Below, piece by piece: positions 14,134 to 27,600 of a stretch of 64,000 nucleotides of DNA (positions are counted from its first letter, which is position 1; the number at the start of each line of letters is the position of its first letter). Both the position numbers and the translations under genes were made by a program. Origin of the DNA: Phalacrocorax aristotelis (taxonomy: Eukaryota > Chordata > Aves > Suliformes > Phalacrocoracidae). The notes below the pieces were generated by a model. It had not been told where the DNA came from. It did no database searches and was given only the letters and a program-made list of their open reading frames with translations. The stretch spans positions 2,170,001-2,234,000 of the forward strand of contig NC_134297.1 in NCBI RefSeq assembly GCF_949628215.1. The letters run 5' to 3'.

Positions 14134-17100
14134 CCTCAGCAAACATTACACAGCCCTCACTCTTACACAAACCCTTTCCTCAGGGCCTGTTAACCTACTT
14201 ACTTACTATTAAAGGCTCCTAGCAGCTAAAACTGAAGATGAGATTGCTCATTAGTCACTATTCAGGCACATGTCAACCTCAACATTTGCAAGGTCAGAGC
14301 ATGGCCCAGGTGGCCAACCTCATACAGCCAAGCAGAGGCCACACACTGCATTACTTACAGCGGCTTAGGGTGGGAAAACAGGGCAAAGATCTCCTTCTAT
14401 AGTGCCTCAAGGATGTGGGACTGTCATGGCTGAGAGGTGCAAGACAAAATCCACTCATAGCAGGTTTTCTTAGTGCAAGAGCTTTCTCTTTCCCTTCCTT
14501 TCTTTGTAGTGCCTGGCCCTTTGCAGCTTGCTTACCTAACAGTGAAATGCACATGTCCTCATTTAAAAAAATAAGGATACATACTTGTCAGAAGGAACCA
14601 GGAAAGAAACTGGTATCTTTTGCAATTCAGTACAGCAACTTTATCACTCCTCATTATTTCCCAACAGTAAAAAAGGTTTGCTCAGAACCCACTGCACAGT
14701 ACTCAGGGCACCAAGAATCCTGCAGAATTAATTGCTAGGACTTTAATTACTGATTAAATAGGAAATCCCCCTTAGAAAGTGATGATTAGACATGTACCAC
14801 TGATTGGATGCATCCTCTCTCCAGTCTCACTGTAAGTCACCTTCCTGTTGATAAGGTTCAGAAGGACAAAGGTGCAATAGGATGCAGCAGTGGTAAATAA
14901 ATATAATCTCACCAGAGAGCTGGAAACAACCTTCTTGGAATAAAGTTGCAGATACCTTATTCAGGACTCCACATACCAGCCTGAGTTGATCTGAAGCCAG
15001 CAGAATTGCTTATTGCTCACCTTCAGTTTGGCAGCTGTATCAACAGCATCAGGTGATGCCTCCTGTCTCAGGTATCAGCTTTTGGTATGTCTCATCTGCC
15101 CTATCAAGCGCTGCCAGAAAACGTAACAAGGCAGAAGGAAACTACTCAGGTTCTTAAAACATCTGTGCCCACAGAGGGCAAATCTGGAGCTGTGAATGGG
15201 CTCACAGTTAAGGCTTATGTTTGGGAGGACAAATCCTGCCCCAAGAGCTCACTGTTAGAAGGGAAAGCAGAGCACAACCAAGCCAAGGAGATGTGCTTGC
15301 TCACACAGCTCTTCCTAAAGGCAGATACAAGGGGCTACAAAGCAGGATCAGTGGCTTCTACTAGAGCTATTTAACTTGCTCCCCTCCTAAGCAGAGAGTC
15401 AGGATCTCAGCATGCGTTTTACACCCAAAAACACAAGGTTGAGCAATGCCCTCCGCAGCAGAGCTTCCTCAGGTCCAGACACTGTCCCCAGACACCTGCA
15501 GTCCTCCCCATCTCCCCGTGCTAGCAATCGTGGCATTTCCACAGGCTTCAGCCTGCTGTCCAGCCTGGCAAAGCCTTTGTCAAGCACCAGGCACTAACGG
15601 GAGGCCCTCCATTCAGCCACCATCTCCCAGGCTGGAAAGAGCAAGCCTAGGAAGCTGCCAGGGTGGATTGTAATCCTCACAGCTCTCACAAGAGGTCACT
15701 GCTGCCTAGTTAAAGCTATTCGCGCAACCGTGCTACTAAGTACAAGACTCTAAGCAGCCTTCCAGGCAGAGCCTGCAAGCCCTTGGACCAATCTTCAAAC
15801 CTGCCAACTCGTGGGACCTATAACATCTATACAACTGGCCACCGTGGCCTAAACCATCTCCAGCACATTCTGAGACTTCCTTACCACCTCCAGAAATAGC
15901 TTCTTTTTAACAAAAAAAACCTGCCAGATCAATACAGCTTCCCACACCATTCTGTCTCCCTGTACATACCCTTCTTTACTCCCTCCACATGAAGTTTGAC
16001 CATCAAGGACGTTAATAAACTTGGGGATGCACCCTTGGGAGGCAGGAAGGGACCACAATGACTAACAGAGATACTGTCTTCCCCAGACCTTTATAGCAAA
16101 GCTAGTTATAGCAGGAGCAGGGGAGCAAGCTAGGCAAATTCCAGCCCAAGATTGCAGTCCCCAGACCACCACATCCACATCCTCTCATTTCAAAGCCCCT
16201 CTTGCTTCATCCCCCTTACCTTCAGACCAGATTTCCCCCATATATTTCCCATAACAACACAAAAAACAGTACTTCTAATTCTCCCACTGCCACAGGGGTA
16301 GAAACAGCACAGCTGTCCCAGCCCCACTTGTATTCTCAGCAGCACTCACACCTGTGAAGTTCAGCCTCAGCCCTCTTAACCCTTTCAGGCCCTCACCCAA
16401 CCACAGCACCCTTCAGAGTCTGCAATGATTATGAAATAGAAATCCCCCTTCCCAACTACAGCCTGCACCCAACCCAGCACCCCAGGCATTTGGCCATTGA
16501 TGGAAATGTGGATATGGATGACATGAGGGCTGTGGACCGCCCATATAAGGAAGAGGGTGCACAAGAAACAGAGCTGGCCGAAGACACATCCTCTCTTTCT
16601 CCTTTGCTCCTTCCCGAGGGTTGTTTGTGTGCAGTCATAGCTGGGCTTATCAGAATCCCTGCCTCCTCCAGCCCAATGCTGCCTGCTCCTGCCACCGTGT
16701 GACAGGGTGTACGTAAAATGAAAATCAGGCCACAGGTGAAAATGGCTTTCTAGAAGGGGGGAGGCAGTGGGGCTGGATCAGAGCCATGGTGCAACCTGGC
16801 ACCCAGGTTCCCTGCAGCTTGTCCTGCCCCCCACTCCCTGCCAGCACCCCAACTCCCCCTCCCATGGGACAGAGGGGGAGCAGCCAGTGTGTGGGGAGAA
16901 ACCTGGGGGCTGGTAGGGTTTCCCTACACCTCCTCTCACTGAGTTGCATCAGACACTCACTATTGGGGTTAGCATTTGCCTTAACAAATTGTGTGAGTTC
17001 CCACACAGGCACCAAAGAAAGGAAGATAGTTTCTAGGACCAGCACTGACATGATTCCCCACAGGACAGTGTGGCCCACGTTCCCAGGTGTGCTGTGCCTA

Positions 17101-18989
17101 GCCAGGGTGGTTGCTGAGCCCCTCTGCAGTGGGGCTGGCAGATGCAGGGCAGGTTTTTACCTGCTATTCTTGGCCTTGTGCCAGCACACACCAGAACCAG
17201 GACAGCCAACCCAGGCACAGCTGGTGGAAAGCTGCTGCCATCTCCTGGGCAGCCTGTCCCCATCTGGCTCCCTTTTCCCATCAACTGCTTTTCTCAAGGG
17301 CTATTCTCAAGTGCTCCCTCCTGTCCCAGATCCCTAAGCCTGGGGCTACCTGCCTTTCCCTGCAGCTCCCCCACAGCGTAGGAGCCTGATAGCTGCCTGT
17401 GCCTGTGGCACTGAGGAAGAAGCCATCACCCCTGCAAAAAGGGTGTACCCTCTGTATTGCGCGATAATGCTTCTGTACAAACATGCTTCCTTCCAAATGC
17501 AAATAACCATGTGACACAGTGGCAGGGTGCCAGCTGAGCTCCTGCTATGCTCTGTTTCGACCTGCAGGGCTCAGATCCCACCTAGGGAAACTCCATTCCC
17601 CAAGAAGGTGTCACAAATACTTGCACCCCAGTACTGACGTCTGTCGTCACACCAGACCTGCTAGAAACAGCACTGATACACCTGCACTGCTCTGGACAGA
17701 TTTCTCTCCCTTTGCCATGGACAGGTTTGGGGACAGAAGGGACTGCAGTGGAAGCCCCAGGAAACCATCCAAATGCTGAAACAGGAGGGACTGCAGTAGT
17801 GGCACATGGACAGCCAACAAGGCTTTCTTTCCAGAAAGGCTCAGCAGAAGCAGACGTAAAGAGAGGACAGGAACCACTATGGTCCGGAGGGGTTGCAGGC
17901 GACAGCAGAGACCTCATCTCCATTTTGGTGAGAGAGGAGATAAAGGAGACAAGTAGACCCAGTCACTGTTCTGTAGACCTTCAGGTCGCAAAGAGAGCAA
18001 ACTCCTGGCTGCTATTTCTCCTATCTCTTGTGATCAAAGATCGTTTGGGGACCAAACCTTCTGGGGGGTCCACAGTGCAAAACAAGAGATTTGCAGTGAC
18101 CTGTGCACACCTGCCAGGAGAGCTGCGTCACCTGGGCTGTCTCACCTTTCTGACTTAGGCAAGTTTGCATGAGCAAACAGTGTCCATTTGCATAAGGATA
18201 TGACAAGCCTATTCCTCCAGAATGGCCAGGCTCCATTTGCCCAAGTGCTTACACGTACCATTCAGCAACAGGCCCTGCCTTCCAGCACGATGGGATGTAA
18301 CTTCATGCATGTTTTGTCTCATAGGTCAAGACATACTAAAGTCTGCCTATCTTTCCCTGCCACCCAGGCAATCCCACCCTGCACTGCCTCACAGCCTCTC
18401 AAAGCAAGCATCTCGTGGGTTCAGGGCAGGAGCAGGGGGAGTTGGCTGAGGAGGTGGCCAGGCTGGCAAATGGTCAACATGATGGGAAGCTGTATCTGTA
18501 AAATCCCACAGGAGGAGGGGACAAATAGCTAGAATTTTACATGAGGAAGTACAAACAAACAATGGAGGCCGACCAGGAAAATTCCCTTGTTAAACCGCAC
18601 ACTTCAGGGAAGTACCCTTATGCAAAATGTTTGTCCTTCAAACCAGATTTCTCCTTTGTAAACTGTGAGAGAAAACCTGCCCTCCCTCTCCCTGCAGTGG
18701 ACAGCCCTTCTCATGTAGACAACAAGGAGGCTTTTAGGACCTTATCCTTCACAGGCAAATGCAGAGAACAATCCACCTTTTCTTATTCAAGCCTGGATAA
18801 AGCCCCTACGGGGCTAACATACTAGGATAAAGTGCCTTAAAACTGAAGGTTCTTTCTGCTGTTTGTCTGCTGGAAATCCCATGCCAGTGATACCCTGAAA
18901 GCCTAGCTGGCAGAGGACCAGGACTAGGTGTTTCCCTGCAGCAATCCTGGGACATGTGGGGGACTGGCAGCCTCCCAGCTCCCTCCTGA

Positions 18990-19613
18990 TGTTATCCTGA
19001 AAAGTGCGTTCGTTCGCCTGGTGTGCAAAACGCCAAACTACACACAGAGTGGAGGTATTTTATTCATCTTTATGCAAAGATTGGTGCTATGTGGTAATCC
19101 CACAAAGCTAGCACCCCGCACCAAGAAACTACTCGGAATTTATACATTTAAATGTATCAATCACAGCTAATATTCACATGCCTCAGCTAATAATTGGTTA
19201 ATTTCCTTCTCACTTCGATGTAACAGTACAGCTCACTTCTAATTTACTACACATGCTCATAGATTAAGGGATTTACTGGGGGGGGGTGCAGTTCCTGGAC
19301 TCTGGGCCTGATTTTTAGTATTATAATGAGGATAGTTCCCCTACTGGGCACTTTTTTTAGTTCTTATCTACATGCCAATTAGTTGTTCTCTTTGACTATA
19401 CACTTTTTCACCCCTTTCTCAACGGCTTCTGAGGCAGGATGTTTGCTTTAATCGGTCTCTCAGCTCTTCTCAAGATTATCGTCATAAAACAAGTGCTCCC
19501 CTAGCTCTCAGTTTCTGCCTCTGGCCCTCAACTTCTGTTTTGCCAGGCTTCCATACTTCATTGTTATGCCTTTAGCAGACAGTTCCAAAATTTCCATTTT
19601 CTTAGGGATATCA
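18990..19613 (-). mobile_element. Solo LTR of an endogenous retrovirus (antisense)
   Basis: Read on the minus strand, the element starts TGATATCC and ends GGATAACA, terminal inverted repeats that agree at 7 of 8 bases. It is flanked by a 4-bp direct repeat CTGA at 18986-18989 and 19614-19617. Inside, in LTR order, are a TATAAA-like box (near 19134), a G-rich R start, an AATAAA polyadenylation signal (near 19057) and a U5-like tail. No internal retroviral sequence adjoins it, so it is a solo LTR left by recombination. The 4-bp duplication suggests a gamma-like (class I) source, but the family is not certain. It is an old, inert fossil. Confidence 0.7.
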
Positions 19614-19617
19614 CTGA

Positions 19618-22600
19618 TGCAAAGCACATTCCTCCTCCAATCTGCAGCTCCAGCAGGCCACAAGGCCTTGCCTGCCCTACTCCCTCCCTCTCTGTTTTTC
19701 TCTCCTCTCCTGTATGGAGCAGGAGGTGGTGTGTGGCAGGGCCCTCCATCTGCTTCCTGGAAGCTGTAGAGAACTTCTGTGACACTGGTGGCTCTAAAGC
19801 CCCTGGACAGACCAGAGCAGCAGAGTCCATCCCAGCAGTGGTAAATCATGCCACACCACAAGCAGGACAAGGAATCTTTTAAAGCCAGCTCAGCAGTCCA
19901 CGCAGTGAAAAACATCCTCCATTTACAAAACACATTGTTTACGAAACAGGCCGGTAAATCTCAACTTCCTTCAGTTATTCCCCCAGAGCAAAAAGTCCAA
20001 TAAACCCAGGTAGCTCAGAGCAAACATACCTCTCCTTGCCCTGAGCTGGGCAGCCGGGTAGAGAGGATGCCTGAGTCACGGAGGGAGTGTTGTGCTGGGG
20101 CCAAAGCTGTGCTGCCCTGTTGTACAGGGTAATTGCAGCACAGACCAGAATGACCCATCCAGCACTAGGACAAGGAATATACATATCCCAGTGTTTGCTG
20201 CCTCTGTTCCTTTCTTTCCTCAGCACCCTGCCCTGGCCCTAACTTAGCCGCTGCTTGACACAAATAGTTCTGCTTACTGCAACCACAGGGCCAGAGAGAC
20301 AGTCCAGTTTAGCTGTGACTCATCTTCTCTGCAAGACTGCTGCAGTTTTGCCAAAAAGACAGCCCCTCACTTGCCATCTCCTCCTACTGGGTTGCATGTG
20401 GGAGAAGGTTTCGCTTTCCTGGCTTCTGGTCTTCCCCAGACCATTAACTCTCAGCCAATATGCTGAAGGTTTCATCTCCATGCCTGAAGCAGAGCCCTGA
20501 ATTCAAAGGGCTGCTGTTTGCCTGTGGACTTCTGTCCTCTACCCACAAAAAGGAAGATTCATTTAACTCTGGGGAAGACAAAAAGGAGTGGATTCGCTGC
20601 AGGGAAATGGAGAAGGGACCTGACACCCTCTGCACCAATCAGTACAGAAGGCTCTGAGCTTAGCCAAGCTGCAGTGCCTCCACACCCATGCCCAGTGATG
20701 CCTGGCACCATGAGGCCCCACTGTTTGAATGACACAGCATCAGGCTTCCAGGCACTCCTAGTCTGTAGAGATGGATGGAGCCTTTTCAGAAGCTCAAAGT
20801 GCTGTGTGGACATCCCCCAGAGACCAGCAGACCCAGAAGTCTGGTTGTACATGGCAAGGATGAGTCTGAGACACTTCTCTTCTAACTCCTAGGAGCAAGA
20901 TCACCATCTCAAGCCTTCAGGAAGCCCTGGAAGACATGAGCCATGGGGGCTGCAGCTTCCAAGTTACTCCCTGGGTCACTTCCCTAGGGAATACAGAGAA
21001 GTGCAATGCAGAGTCTGTATCTTCTGTGCTCATACGTTCTCCCTCAGCACGTGAGTGGTGGTGGGGAGTACTGTAGCCTGAGGTCTCCTCACTGCTCCTG
21101 TCCACCTCCCCCTGCATGGCATTGACAGGAACACACAGAGGAAGAGTGGAGACTACCCACAAAAACAAGGCAAAGGGCCTTGTTCCAAATGGCTGTCCCT
21201 GCTGGTTCTGGGGGACAGAAACCACCTGTTGCAAGGAAGCAGAGAACAGCACAAGTTCTCTTGGAAATGGCCACAACTTGACTTTGAAAGAAGCTTGTGG
21301 AAATTATAGCTCTAGCTTAAGTTTTGCCCACAAAAACACAGGATAGGGAAGGAACCATACCACTCGTGCTAGCAAGGAGAAAGCCAAGAGAATAACTTCT
21401 GTCTGCTTGCCAAGAGGGAATAAACCCCAAGTCATTCCATATGATGTAACAGCTGTAGTGTGGGTGGGAGACAGGGAAACACCCCTAAATCATTTCCAAA
21501 TCACCCCTGAGTTTACTAAGGAACTGCATATTTGAACTGTGGCTGGGGAGCGCAGTGGTTGCTTGTTACCTGGAGGCGGTATTTATTTTGGCATCTGAAA
21601 AGCAGACTTCTGAGCTGCCAGCCTGGAAGGGGCCAGCTCCTCCTTTCTCCACCCTGGGTCTGTTTCTGTTATAGCCGGAGGAGCCACAAGGTGTGCTAGG
21701 CTTCTGCATGCCCCAGTCAGGGTCCTGCAGCTCCTTGGGGACATCTTCCGATGCTGCTCCGAGCACAGCTGAGCAGTCTAGGCCCTGCCCGTTTCTGCTC
21801 CATCCATCCTACTGCTCTGTCCAAAGCTCAGACTCCTTCTGAGTCCTGTGATTCCATGCCTCTTTGTAACACATGTGTGAGTCTCCCAGAGTAATTTCAA
21901 CTCCCTGCCCTTCCTTCATTGGATTTCAGCCCACTTGATTTGCTTCATTACATGGGCTTATCCTTGGCTACATTAATGACTATGAAGTCACATTTTGTCC
22001 TAAAAATATGAACCTCCTCCTGACAGAGCTTTCTGGCTATATCCCCTCCCAAAAGCAGGCCTCAGCTCCCGCTTTCCCATGGCAAGTTCAACTTCAAGAA
22101 CTGATGAGGAACAAAAATGAAAAGCCCCACTGAGTGTACATCATGTAATAAACATTGTAACTTGCAGCATCACTTACAAAGATATCTTTCGCCTTGGGTA
22201 AGTTTTTGTGGCAGTCTTCCTTGTTATATATGTGACATGATCCCATCCTGCCTCTTCTTTTCCAAAATTAATTCTCTCTGAGAGGCAAACGTGTCTATTT
22301 TCAACTCTGGTTGTTTCAGTGACGTGATGTTGAGTCAATCTCACCGACTGAGAGATGGCACAGAGCTTTTGCAAGGAGACTTCAGATGAAACTGTCAAGG
22401 GCAAATAGCGTCAGCAGTGAAGTTGTGCTTGTAAAATCCTCTGCTTCCATTTTTATAAGCTTTTCCCCCATTCCATTTGCTCTCATTTTGCTAACTTACT
22501 TTCCATGTTCCTTAAGGTGCTTGCAGAAAAGGTTGTGCAACAGTAGGGGAGAACAGTTCCTATTTCCAGGGGACTTGCAGCCCCACAGTCCCTTTGGAGC

Positions 22601-24357
22601 GCTCTATGTTGCTTCTCTGCACTTGTGGGGAACATGCAGGGTGTTTCTGAACTCACCACTGTGCTGCCCACTGACCCTGGGCATCAGTGGGGCTGCAGAC
22701 ACCGCCCAGAGAAGCTCCCAGTAGGGCAGAAGGCAAGGAAGAAAGCCACAAGGAAATGAGGGCATGCCAGAGTATTTGATTCTGTGAATTTAACAAGCCA
22801 GAAAGCTCAGTTTCTCACTTCCTCCACACTCCCTGCGTTAGGGTCAAGTTTACCTCTGGCCAATGTTAGCAACACTGAACATATATCAGCTCTTCCAACA
22901 CATCCTCTCTTTCTCTGGCCTCTTTTCTGCCGCTCTCCTTTTACCCTGCTTGTCCTGAGCTCAGCTATTCTTTTTCTTGCACTTGCCCTTCTTCTTCCAC
23001 TTCAGTTCATCAACTTTTATTTGAAACATTTAACACAACAGCTTCTTTCTAAACCTGTGGGCCACTGGCAGGGTGGTGAGGCCTGCCTGGGCGAGGTGCT
23101 TTGGGGATGGAAAAAGGGAAGATGAGCACAGTGAGGCAAATCCAAACCTCCTACTCGCTCAGCCACACGAGTGACTCAGCAGAGCCTGGGACAAAGCGGA
23201 GGAGGTGGGGTTGACAAAACTATAGCACAAGGGCATCAAAAACACCTCCAGAAGCTTCCTGTGGGCTACCAATGATACGTCTGCAAATGTAAAGCAGATA
23301 GGGGAAAGAAAGGGTATACCCTTCTCCTTTCTGAGGACCCACCTCATCCGGAGTACCTATGCATTCAGCATATTGCTCATTTGACTGCTGGAAATAACTG
23401 CCCTCAGTGGAATTAGCTCTGCAAACAGCCTCTGGAGCGATCTCCATTTCAGGCGAACCAGTTCAGGATCATCATAATCTCTAATTACTGGGTGTCACAC
23501 ACATTGGGTTTCACTCTGGACTATACCAGCTGCTCCTTTCCCAACAAGGCAGAAGGCATGCGGGAGGAACCCTTACTGTACACAGAAATGGGGCAATGCT
23601 CCATTTCTCACCAGCGTCTATATAACTCACCCCACATCAGCACCACCCCAATGGCTCAAAGAGCACTTGCAAAATCAACTGAAAATGGCAGCCAATGGCC
23701 TGCAGGGGAGAATGAGGAAATCCAGGCAAAAGGAAGGAGTGAAAACTCTATTGTTTTTTCATATATTTTTTGAGGGGTACAGCCAAAATGACTTGTCGTG
23801 CTCAAGAAGAATCACATAAGTGATCTGCCCCCTAACAAGAATGTGCTGTGTTCATCAGTGAAGTGCTGTGAAAGGGTCAGAGAGACCATCTTTTCACGGG
23901 CTGTTGGCCCTTCACCACCCAGCTTTCTCCAAGCAGGAGTAGAGGCTATATTTGAACATCTCTACAAGGATGTACCCCTGATAGGTTTTCCACACTTTCT
24001 GGAATTGTTTGACCTTTAAGAAAAGCCTGGACCAGCGCTGGAAACAGGACTGCAGATGCTCCTCCGCATTTTCAGAATGTAGGCTTCTGCAAAAGATTAC
24101 AGGGACTATAAGTGTGCAAGCACAAATCACAGTGTTCCCCATGCAAAGGGATGTTGTCATGCAGAGGTTTGATTTCCAGCCCATGGGTTCCTGAGTGACA
24201 TGCACACTGTCCATTTTAATCCCTCACAGCTGGTCACCCCTTTATTTTAATCCATTTACTCAGAGGCTAAGCAGGTAGAAGGAAGTGATCTCTAAAAGCA
24301 TGAGTGAAACCTCCCATCATGGGTGTGTACATGTGAGCTGGATGGGGAGGAGGAGAT
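19618..24357. other. Intergenic region upstream of PLET1
   Basis: No recognised coding sequence or repeat family is seen. Open frames are short and occur on both strands in GC-richer patches. The last part, next to PLET1, is expected to hold its proximal control region. Confidence 0.55.
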
Positions 24358-24394
24358 ATTTGCATGTACCTCATCAAAAAATGGAATATAAATA
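24358..24394 (+). promoter_or_regulatory. PLET1: PLET1 core promoter: octamer plus TATA box
   Basis: A perfect POU octamer, ATTTGCAT, lies at 24358-24365, and a TATA box, TATAAATA, at 24387-24394, so they are 29 bp apart start to start. Transcription would begin about 25-30 bases after the TATA box, near 24417-24424, leaving a short leader of about 40 bases before the first ATG at 24464 with no upstream ATG. Octamer-TATA pairs are bound by POU-domain factors with TBP. The assignment to PLET1 rests on position; which POU protein acts here is unknown. Confidence 0.7.
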
Positions 24395-24463
24395 GTCTGG
24401 AAAGTGTGAGGCTTTCTCAGTTCCCAGGTGCAGGTGCGTGAAGCAGAGACATTGAAGTGGATC

Positions 24464-24626
24464 ATGACAACTTTCCTCTTCTTGGTACAACTCCTCTTCA
24501 TTGGGACACTAATCATCCCAGCATATGCACAGACAGAAAGATGTAATTTGCTCCTGAATGCAACTTCAAGCAATTTCACTGTAATCGTGACACCTGAGGC
24601 ATACAAGGCAAACACAGCCTACACAG
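24464..24626 (+). CDS. PLET1: PLET1 coding exon 1
   Basis: Holds the start ATG (A at -3), the signal peptide and residues up to T54. It ends in ACAG followed by the donor GTAAGC, leaving one base of a split valine codon (phase 1). Confidence 0.85.
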
Positions 24627-27600
24627 GTAAGCCATCTCTGTCTACATCTCAGAGTTTTCACACTGAACAGGAATGTGTCTCCTCTGCCCCTAACCCAAGC
24701 TGGTTTCTTAAGCCTTGTGGTGTTCTTAGATGTGTTTCAAACATGTGAGTTCTAACACTGTTTTGTTGTAAAGAATTTCAGCAGGATATAGGTAAATGGC
24801 ACTAGTTGTTAACTCTTTGTTCCTATTTCATGTTCATGTCTACAGGGTCAGTCCCAAATTCTCTTTCCTTCCTTATGGTGCTTTTTTCTCCTTTAATCTT
24901 TTTGCTTAAACTTGCATAGGAGGACTTGAATGCTCTTGAAAACACAGAATTTGGGGGAATTTGTTTCGTGGTTTTGTTCCCTTTCCTTCTTCCTGAGAAT
25001 TTGTCCTTCTCAGTGGTAATGGCTATAAAGACAAAGTGAAAAGGTTACTTTGATGCTGACAGATATTCAGCATCAATCATACAACGTGGATTTTAATACT
25101 ACAAAGTACATAGCTGCAGGGTAAACAGCAGTTTGACCCTGTTTCCCAGACCTGACAAAAATTCTCCCTTTGCCTTGAGGTTGAGCAAAACCTAAGTCCT
25201 GAGAAAATAGTGTAGGAGAGACATCCCCATCACTTTCTGCAAGGGTGGAGCTAGTCTGCTGGTGTAAATTGTCACAGATCCTTTCACATCTCACCCAAGG
25301 AGCATCCACTGCAGTTCGTTGTTGTTTTTAATAGAGGTGTTTTGTTCACTACTGTTATTTCATTTTTTCAGCACAGAATTCAAGTTTGATGATAGCTACT
25401 GTCTCACGTCAGCTCCTGTAGCTTCTGACAGTCTAGGCAGCTTTCATTAGAAACAGTCCTGACCTGAAGGGTGCTAAAAGCCAAGAGGGCCATGGCAGTA
25501 CAGCACACACAGCAACCTGGGATGGGAGGCACAGCTGGGGAGTCACTTGTTCCTGGCAAGCAGCTCCTCTTGCTTCATTTGCTTGTGTCCAACTTCTGCT
25601 TGCAACAAAAGCATGATACATAGCAACGCTGTGCAGACTAGTCACAGTTGTGAAACAGCAACCCAGAGCAGATATGTGGGGGAGAAAGTGTGGCATCTGG
25701 CACACTCAGCTATCAGCTGAAGGGAGGAACTGACTGCCCAAAAGCTTGTCCACTTTAGCTTTTCCACCGCTGCCATTTACATGGAATGCAGAAGAGATTT
25801 ACGCCAAAGGAGCTCAGTTTGGCTTACAGATATGGTACCCACAATAACAGGGGCCGAATCTGGTGACTGAGGAGTTCCTCCTAGTCTATCCCCTATCTGG
25901 GGAGGGAGCAGATAAGGGGGTTTTTCTTCCTGTGGATGGGGGAGGACTTAGTACATCACCTTCTCTTTCCAGGCTTCTGGTGCACTCAGGTCACATAGAG
26001 AGCACTGTGCGAGCAAATACTTCCTTTGCTGAAAACCCTGAAGTCATGAAGTCTGGAGATGGCTGTCTTAAAGAATAGACAACTTACTTTGTCTAACTTG
26101 CTCTGTTTCCAGTTAAAATAGATGACGACAGAAACCTCACCAACAGCAACAATGTGACCAAGTATTTACTGCAAGCCTTATCCCCACAAAATGTCTCTGT
26201 GGGAGAATGGGATGTGGTAGACACGGACAACTGCAGTTCTATTGACACAGCAGTATTAAATGCCACTCAGAAAACAGCAAACTGGACATCTCCAGGCAGT
26301 AATGTATCTTCTGTGGAAATAAGGTAAGACTATACTCCACCTTTAAGTATTTTGTTGGGACCCTACTTGTCTGTGTAAGCTCTTGGCAATGCCCAGATCA
26401 AAAGCCCACCCCTAGCACAGGGGCTGAAACAAACCTCTTGAGCCTTCTCCAGGTTTTGTCTTGATAATACCAAGGAAATATTTTCTGCAAAGCCATAACA
26501 CACAGACAGTCTCATAGTTTAAAGACTTGCTCACATTAGTAAGGATGTAGATTAATTCTATGGAAATTAATGGATTGAACACCCCTCTTATTTCCATTAA
26601 CACTAATAGAGTTGCATCAGTGGGAAATATTTGTCAAAGAAAACCATAGCCATTAGCCTGATTGGCCTTATCTGTGGGAAGAATAGTTCATTACAATAGT
26701 GATTCTAATTACAAGGAGCAGATGGTCACAGTAACTTGCCACGCTGTTACAAGTTATTCCTATCCCTTGCAGTAAAGCAGCCAAAGCATAATGACGGCGG
26801 AAGTGCTTCAGATGTTAAAAAGAAAAAAAAAAAAAGCAACATGGCTGGAGGGCAATATAAGTGAGCTGAGGATGACTTCATAGTTCCTGTCTCTTCATCT
26901 GCTCTTAATGTCCCCCTTATATCCTCTCTCTTCCCTCCTTCCACAGGGCATATATCATCTTCGCTGATAAATACGCCACGTTTAAGACCGTGCCTCTGAA
27001 CAAAGGTAAATAAGCTTCAGTTGGGCAGTTTAAACAGCAGGGTGAATTACACACCAAGCAAGGGCTTCGTTTGTGGTCTGCTGAGCACAATGGGATTGGG
27101 GGAAGATGGACTCAGTCTACCTCCAGCTGAAGAATATCTCATCTCTCCAGTAGTCAGGAGACAAGGCAAAGACACTAGAGTGCTAGAGCTAGCTAGAGGT
27201 TTTTCAGGTTATAATGTTGAACTAAAACCTTTTCAAGCTTCCTTTTTCCTTTAAAGGGACATTAAACAGCTACAAACAAGAGGACAGGCTTATTTATTTC
27301 TGCAGGTATTGCCACAGGCTTCATCCCCCTATTCACTGTCATGCAGGTACAAAGTGGAAACCATGGCTTTACCATCACAGATAATGTTTCTGGTATTCCA
27401 AAGAATCCCCTACCACCTGGGAACCTTGAGGCTATACTGATGATGCTCCATTGATATCAGTGGATATATTCAGACATCCCATTCCCCTATCATGGGTTTG
27501 AGCCCTCATTTCTGAGAAATCAGAGTTAAATGCAGCCCCTTGGAGTAGATCTGTAGCTCAGCTGGTCCTCTGGACTTCTAATCAACACTGGGGGTTTCCT

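Larger units (their letters stand above)
1..18985. other. Intergenic region with no recognised gene
   Basis: No open frame in this stretch looks like a conserved protein or is linked by convincing splice sites into a gene. The open frames are short (mostly 60-110 codons), often overlap on both strands, and many begin at non-ATG codons. The DNA is largely unique, with a few ancient SINE relics and simple repeats listed separately. By synteny with human 11q23 this side lies beyond PLET1, facing distant NCAM1, so long intergenic DNA is expected. Noncoding RNA genes or enhancers cannot be excluded by eye. Confidence 0.6.

Noticed and set aside
16786-17337. 183-codon plus-strand open frame
   Set aside because: The region is GC-rich and has overlapping open frames on the other strand. 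The protein is low in complexity, with many Pro, Ser and Cys, and has no recognisable domain or splice context.
24428-24463. Longer N-terminus for PLET1 starting at a GTG codon
   Set aside because: It is a non-ATG start about ten bases after the expected transcription start. The ATG at 24464 directly precedes a standard signal peptide.
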